DNA of 6,529 nt from Arthrobacter sp. GTDB lineage: Bacteria > Actinomycetota > Actinomycetes > Actinomycetales > Micrococcaceae. The stretch covers positions 1 to 6,529 of the forward strand of contig JAODMS010000073.1 of the NCBI GenBank assembly GCA_025464925.1, read 5' to 3'. Numbering within the stretch: position 1 is the first letter of the stretch; the number at the start of each line of letters is the position of its first letter. Under the pieces are notes generated by a model that had not been told where the DNA came from, did not search any database, and worked only from the letters and a program-made list of their open reading frames with translations. Positions 5,401 through 6,529 of this stretch are shown here, in pieces. The translations under genes and the position numbers were made by a program.

Positions 5401-6300
5401 ATGACGACTGAAGAGCCCGCTGCCGTTCGTCCGCTGGTCTACGCCCACCGCGGCTCCAGCGCCGTCTTCGCGGAGCACACCCGCGCCGCCTACCTGCAGG
5501 CGATCGCCGACGGCGCCGACGGAGTGGAGTGCGACATCCGCCTGACCCGCGACCAGCATGCGGTGCTGCTGCACGACGCCAACCTGGACCGCACCTCGGA
5601 CGGCACCGGGCCCGTGGCCGAGCGGACCCTCAAGGAACTCCGGCTGCTGGACTTCTCGTCCTGGAAGGGCGCGAGGGTTCCGGCCGAGTACGGCGGCAGG
5701 TCGGAGCAGTTCCTGACGCTTGCGGAACTGCTGGACGTTCTGCGTTCGGCCGGCCGGGAGATCGGGCTGGCGATCGAGCTGAAGCACCCGAGTCCCTACC
5801 AGCTCAGGCTCGAAGACCGGGTCCTCGCAGTCCTGCAGGCCCAGGGCTGGAATCCGGAGACGTCGATTCTGGAGAACATCAAGGTGTCTTTCATGAGTTT
5901 CAGCCCCGACGCGGTGAAGTACCTGCGTAAATCCGTTCCCACCGAGGCTATCTGCCAGCTCGTGGACGACGTGAACGTGGAGGAAATCCGCGAAGAACTC
6001 GGCTTGGGTGCCTTCACCGGCGGGGCGCTGGCAAACGTCATGAAGGCCGCGCAGGCGGAGGGCGAGCGGATCCTGAACGACTGCGAGGTGGGCATGGCCG
6101 GGCCGGGCATCGACTATGTTCGCGAGCATGCACGCACGGTCCAGCGCTGGCTCGACTCGGGACGGCGGTTCCGCGTGTGGACCGTGGACTCGGCAAGCGA
6201 CGTGGCCCTGTGCCAGGGCCTGGGAATCGAGGAGATCACCACGAACCGGCCGGCACAGGTCCTCGCCCAGCTCGCGGCGGGAAACCAGGCGGTCAGGTGA
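5401..6300 (+). CDS. Glycerophosphodiester phosphodiesterase family protein
   Basis: GDPD enzymes hydrolyse glycerophosphodiesters from phospholipid turnover to sn-glycerol 3-phosphate and an alcohol, using a divalent metal on a TIM barrel. This 299-residue protein has no signal peptide or membrane segment, so it is probably cytoplasmic. Key residues are present: the HRG motif (His16, Arg17), AEHT (24-27), GADGVECDIRLTRDQHAVLLHD with metal-ligand candidates Glu43 and Asp45 and catalytic His58, DRTSDGTG (63-70), AIELKHP with Glu126, and the C-terminal VWTVD (259-263) followed by GIEEITTNRP, which closes the barrel. The length suits the short bacterial GDPD class. The start at 5401 is supported by an upstream -10 element and the normal distance to HRG. 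It is divergent from the DUF445 gene and followed by a hairpin. No glycerol-3-phosphate transporter lies nearby, so its physiological substrate is open. Confidence 0.93.
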   Translation: MTTEEPAAVRPLVYAHRGSSAVFAEHTRAAYLQAIADGADGVECDIRLTRDQHAVLLHDANLDRTSDGTGPVAERTLKELRLLDFSSWKGARVPAEYGGRSEQFLTLAELLDVLRSAGREIGLAIELKHPSPYQLRLEDRVLAVLQAQGWNPETSILENIKVSFMSFSPDAVKYLRKSVPTEAICQLVDDVNVEEIREELGLGAFTGGALANVMKAAQAEGERILNDCEVGMAGPGIDYVREHARTVQRWLDSGRRFRVWTVDSASDVALCQGLGIEEITTNRPAQVLAQLAAGNQAVR

Positions 6301-6323
6301 ACGGCCGGTTTTCGTGCAGGATT

Positions 6324-6349
6324 GCCGGTCCCGTTACGGCGGGCCCGGC
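6324..6349 (+). terminator. Stem-loop after the GDPD gene, likely terminator
   Basis: GCCGGTCCCG (6324-6333) pairs with CGGGCCCGGC (6340-6349) with one mismatch and a 6-nt loop (TTACGG). It lies 24 nt after the GDPD stop codon. No T-run follows. It would separate the GDPD gene from the DoxX-like gene that begins at 6370, though read-through is possible since both are on the + strand. Confidence 0.55.
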
Positions 6350-6369
6350 GGCTGTGATTGAGTGGTTCC

Positions 6370-6529
6370 ATGCCATTTAGCTGGTCCGGCCGGGCCACCC
6401 ACACACTCTCCGCGGTAGCCATGAGCGCGTTGCTGCTGGCCAGCGCCGGAAAGCACTTCCGCGACCCCACATTCTTTGATCATCTGGTTCCGGGTTTCCT
6501 CTGCCGCGACGATTCCGGGCAGGGGCCCA
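6370..6529 (+). CDS. DoxX-like small membrane protein, N-terminal part (3' end outside window)
   Basis: The ATG at 6370 opens a frame with no stop up to the right edge (53 complete codons). The translation begins MPFSWSGRATHTLSAVAMS and continues ALLLASAGKHFRDPTFFDHL and VPGFLCRDDSGQGP. A first hydrophobic helix (about residues 11-27) followed by 'GxxHF-x-x-P-x-FFD-x-x-VP' is the pattern I recognise from DoxX-like four-helix membrane proteins of actinobacteria, which typically read 'G..HF..P..F..IVP'. The function of these proteins is poorly defined. A weak Shine-Dalgarno-like GAGTGG (6360-6365) lies 4 nt before the ATG. The coding call rests on the motif and open frame; the family call is tentative because only about a third of a typical protein is visible. 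Confidence 0.6.
   Translation, partial: MPFSWSGRATHTLSAVAMSALLLASAGKHFRDPTFFDHLVPGFLCRDDSGQGP

Noticed and set aside
3986..5404. Very long + strand open frame (about 470 codons) opposite the DUF445 gene
   Set aside because: It is the antisense shadow of a gene with clear family motifs. Its translation is rich in His, Gly, Asp and Arg with no recognisable domain, as expected from high-GC third-position bias on the other strand.
5464..5481. AEHT in place of the common PENT motif in the GDPD protein, considered as a catalytic-site defect
   Set aside because: An EHT form is known in functional members such as GlpQ, and all metal and catalytic residues are kept, so it is ordinary variation.
5341..6129. 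- strand open frame (about 262 codons) opposite the GDPD gene
   Set aside because: It is antisense to a gene with intact HRG, ECD and IELK motifs, and its own composition is motif-free.
1..6529. Defence system, biosynthetic cluster, mobile element or CRISPR array
   Set aside because: No transposase, integrase, nuclease, toxin-antitoxin pair, repeat array or scaffold enzyme is visible. The genes are common housekeeping or accessory families in alternating orientation with uniform base composition.

Overview
The window looks like ordinary chromosomal DNA from a high-GC Gram-positive actinobacterium, most likely Micrococcaceae (Arthrobacter or a relative). This rests on the strong G/C preference at third codon positions, the TANNNT-type -10 motifs placed directly before start codons, and the overall character of the GH65, EcsC-like, PxpA, DUF445 and GDPD proteins. 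The genus call is recognition from memory, not a database result. I see no mobile element, CRISPR array, tRNA or rRNA.

Layout, left to right. (1) The 3' end of a glycoside hydrolase family 65 gene on the + strand runs in from the left edge to 854. (2) It converges on a 12-TM major facilitator superfamily exporter on the - strand (908-2209), with a perfect 11-bp inverted repeat between them. (3) A 145-bp divergent gap leads to a + strand pair: an EcsC-like protein of unknown function (2355-3197), overlapped by 17 bp by pxpA, the 5-oxoprolinase A subunit (3181-3930). (4) pxpA converges on a - strand DUF445 membrane protein gene (4010-5350). (5) A 50-bp divergent promoter gap precedes a glycerophosphodiester phosphodiesterase gene on the + strand (5401-6300). 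(6) A hairpin follows, then the first 53 codons of a DoxX-like small membrane protein gene that runs off the right edge (6370 onward).

How the genes work together. Only the EcsC-like gene and pxpA clearly form a transcriptional and translational unit. The others look like single-gene units with alternating orientation. They touch glucoside use (GH65), efflux (MFS), 5-oxoproline disposal (PxpA) and phospholipid head-group recycling (GDPD), alongside membrane proteins of unknown function. No common pathway is evident.

The most interesting signals are architectural. At least three genes (MFS, DUF445, GDPD) lack a Shine-Dalgarno sequence and carry a TANNNT hexamer exactly 6 nt before the ATG, the layout expected for leaderless mRNAs. 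The EcsC-like gene and pxpA instead have clear Shine-Dalgarno sites. pxpA has no pxpB or pxpC beside it and is coupled to a gene of unknown function. I do not see convincing evidence for a new multi-gene system in this window.
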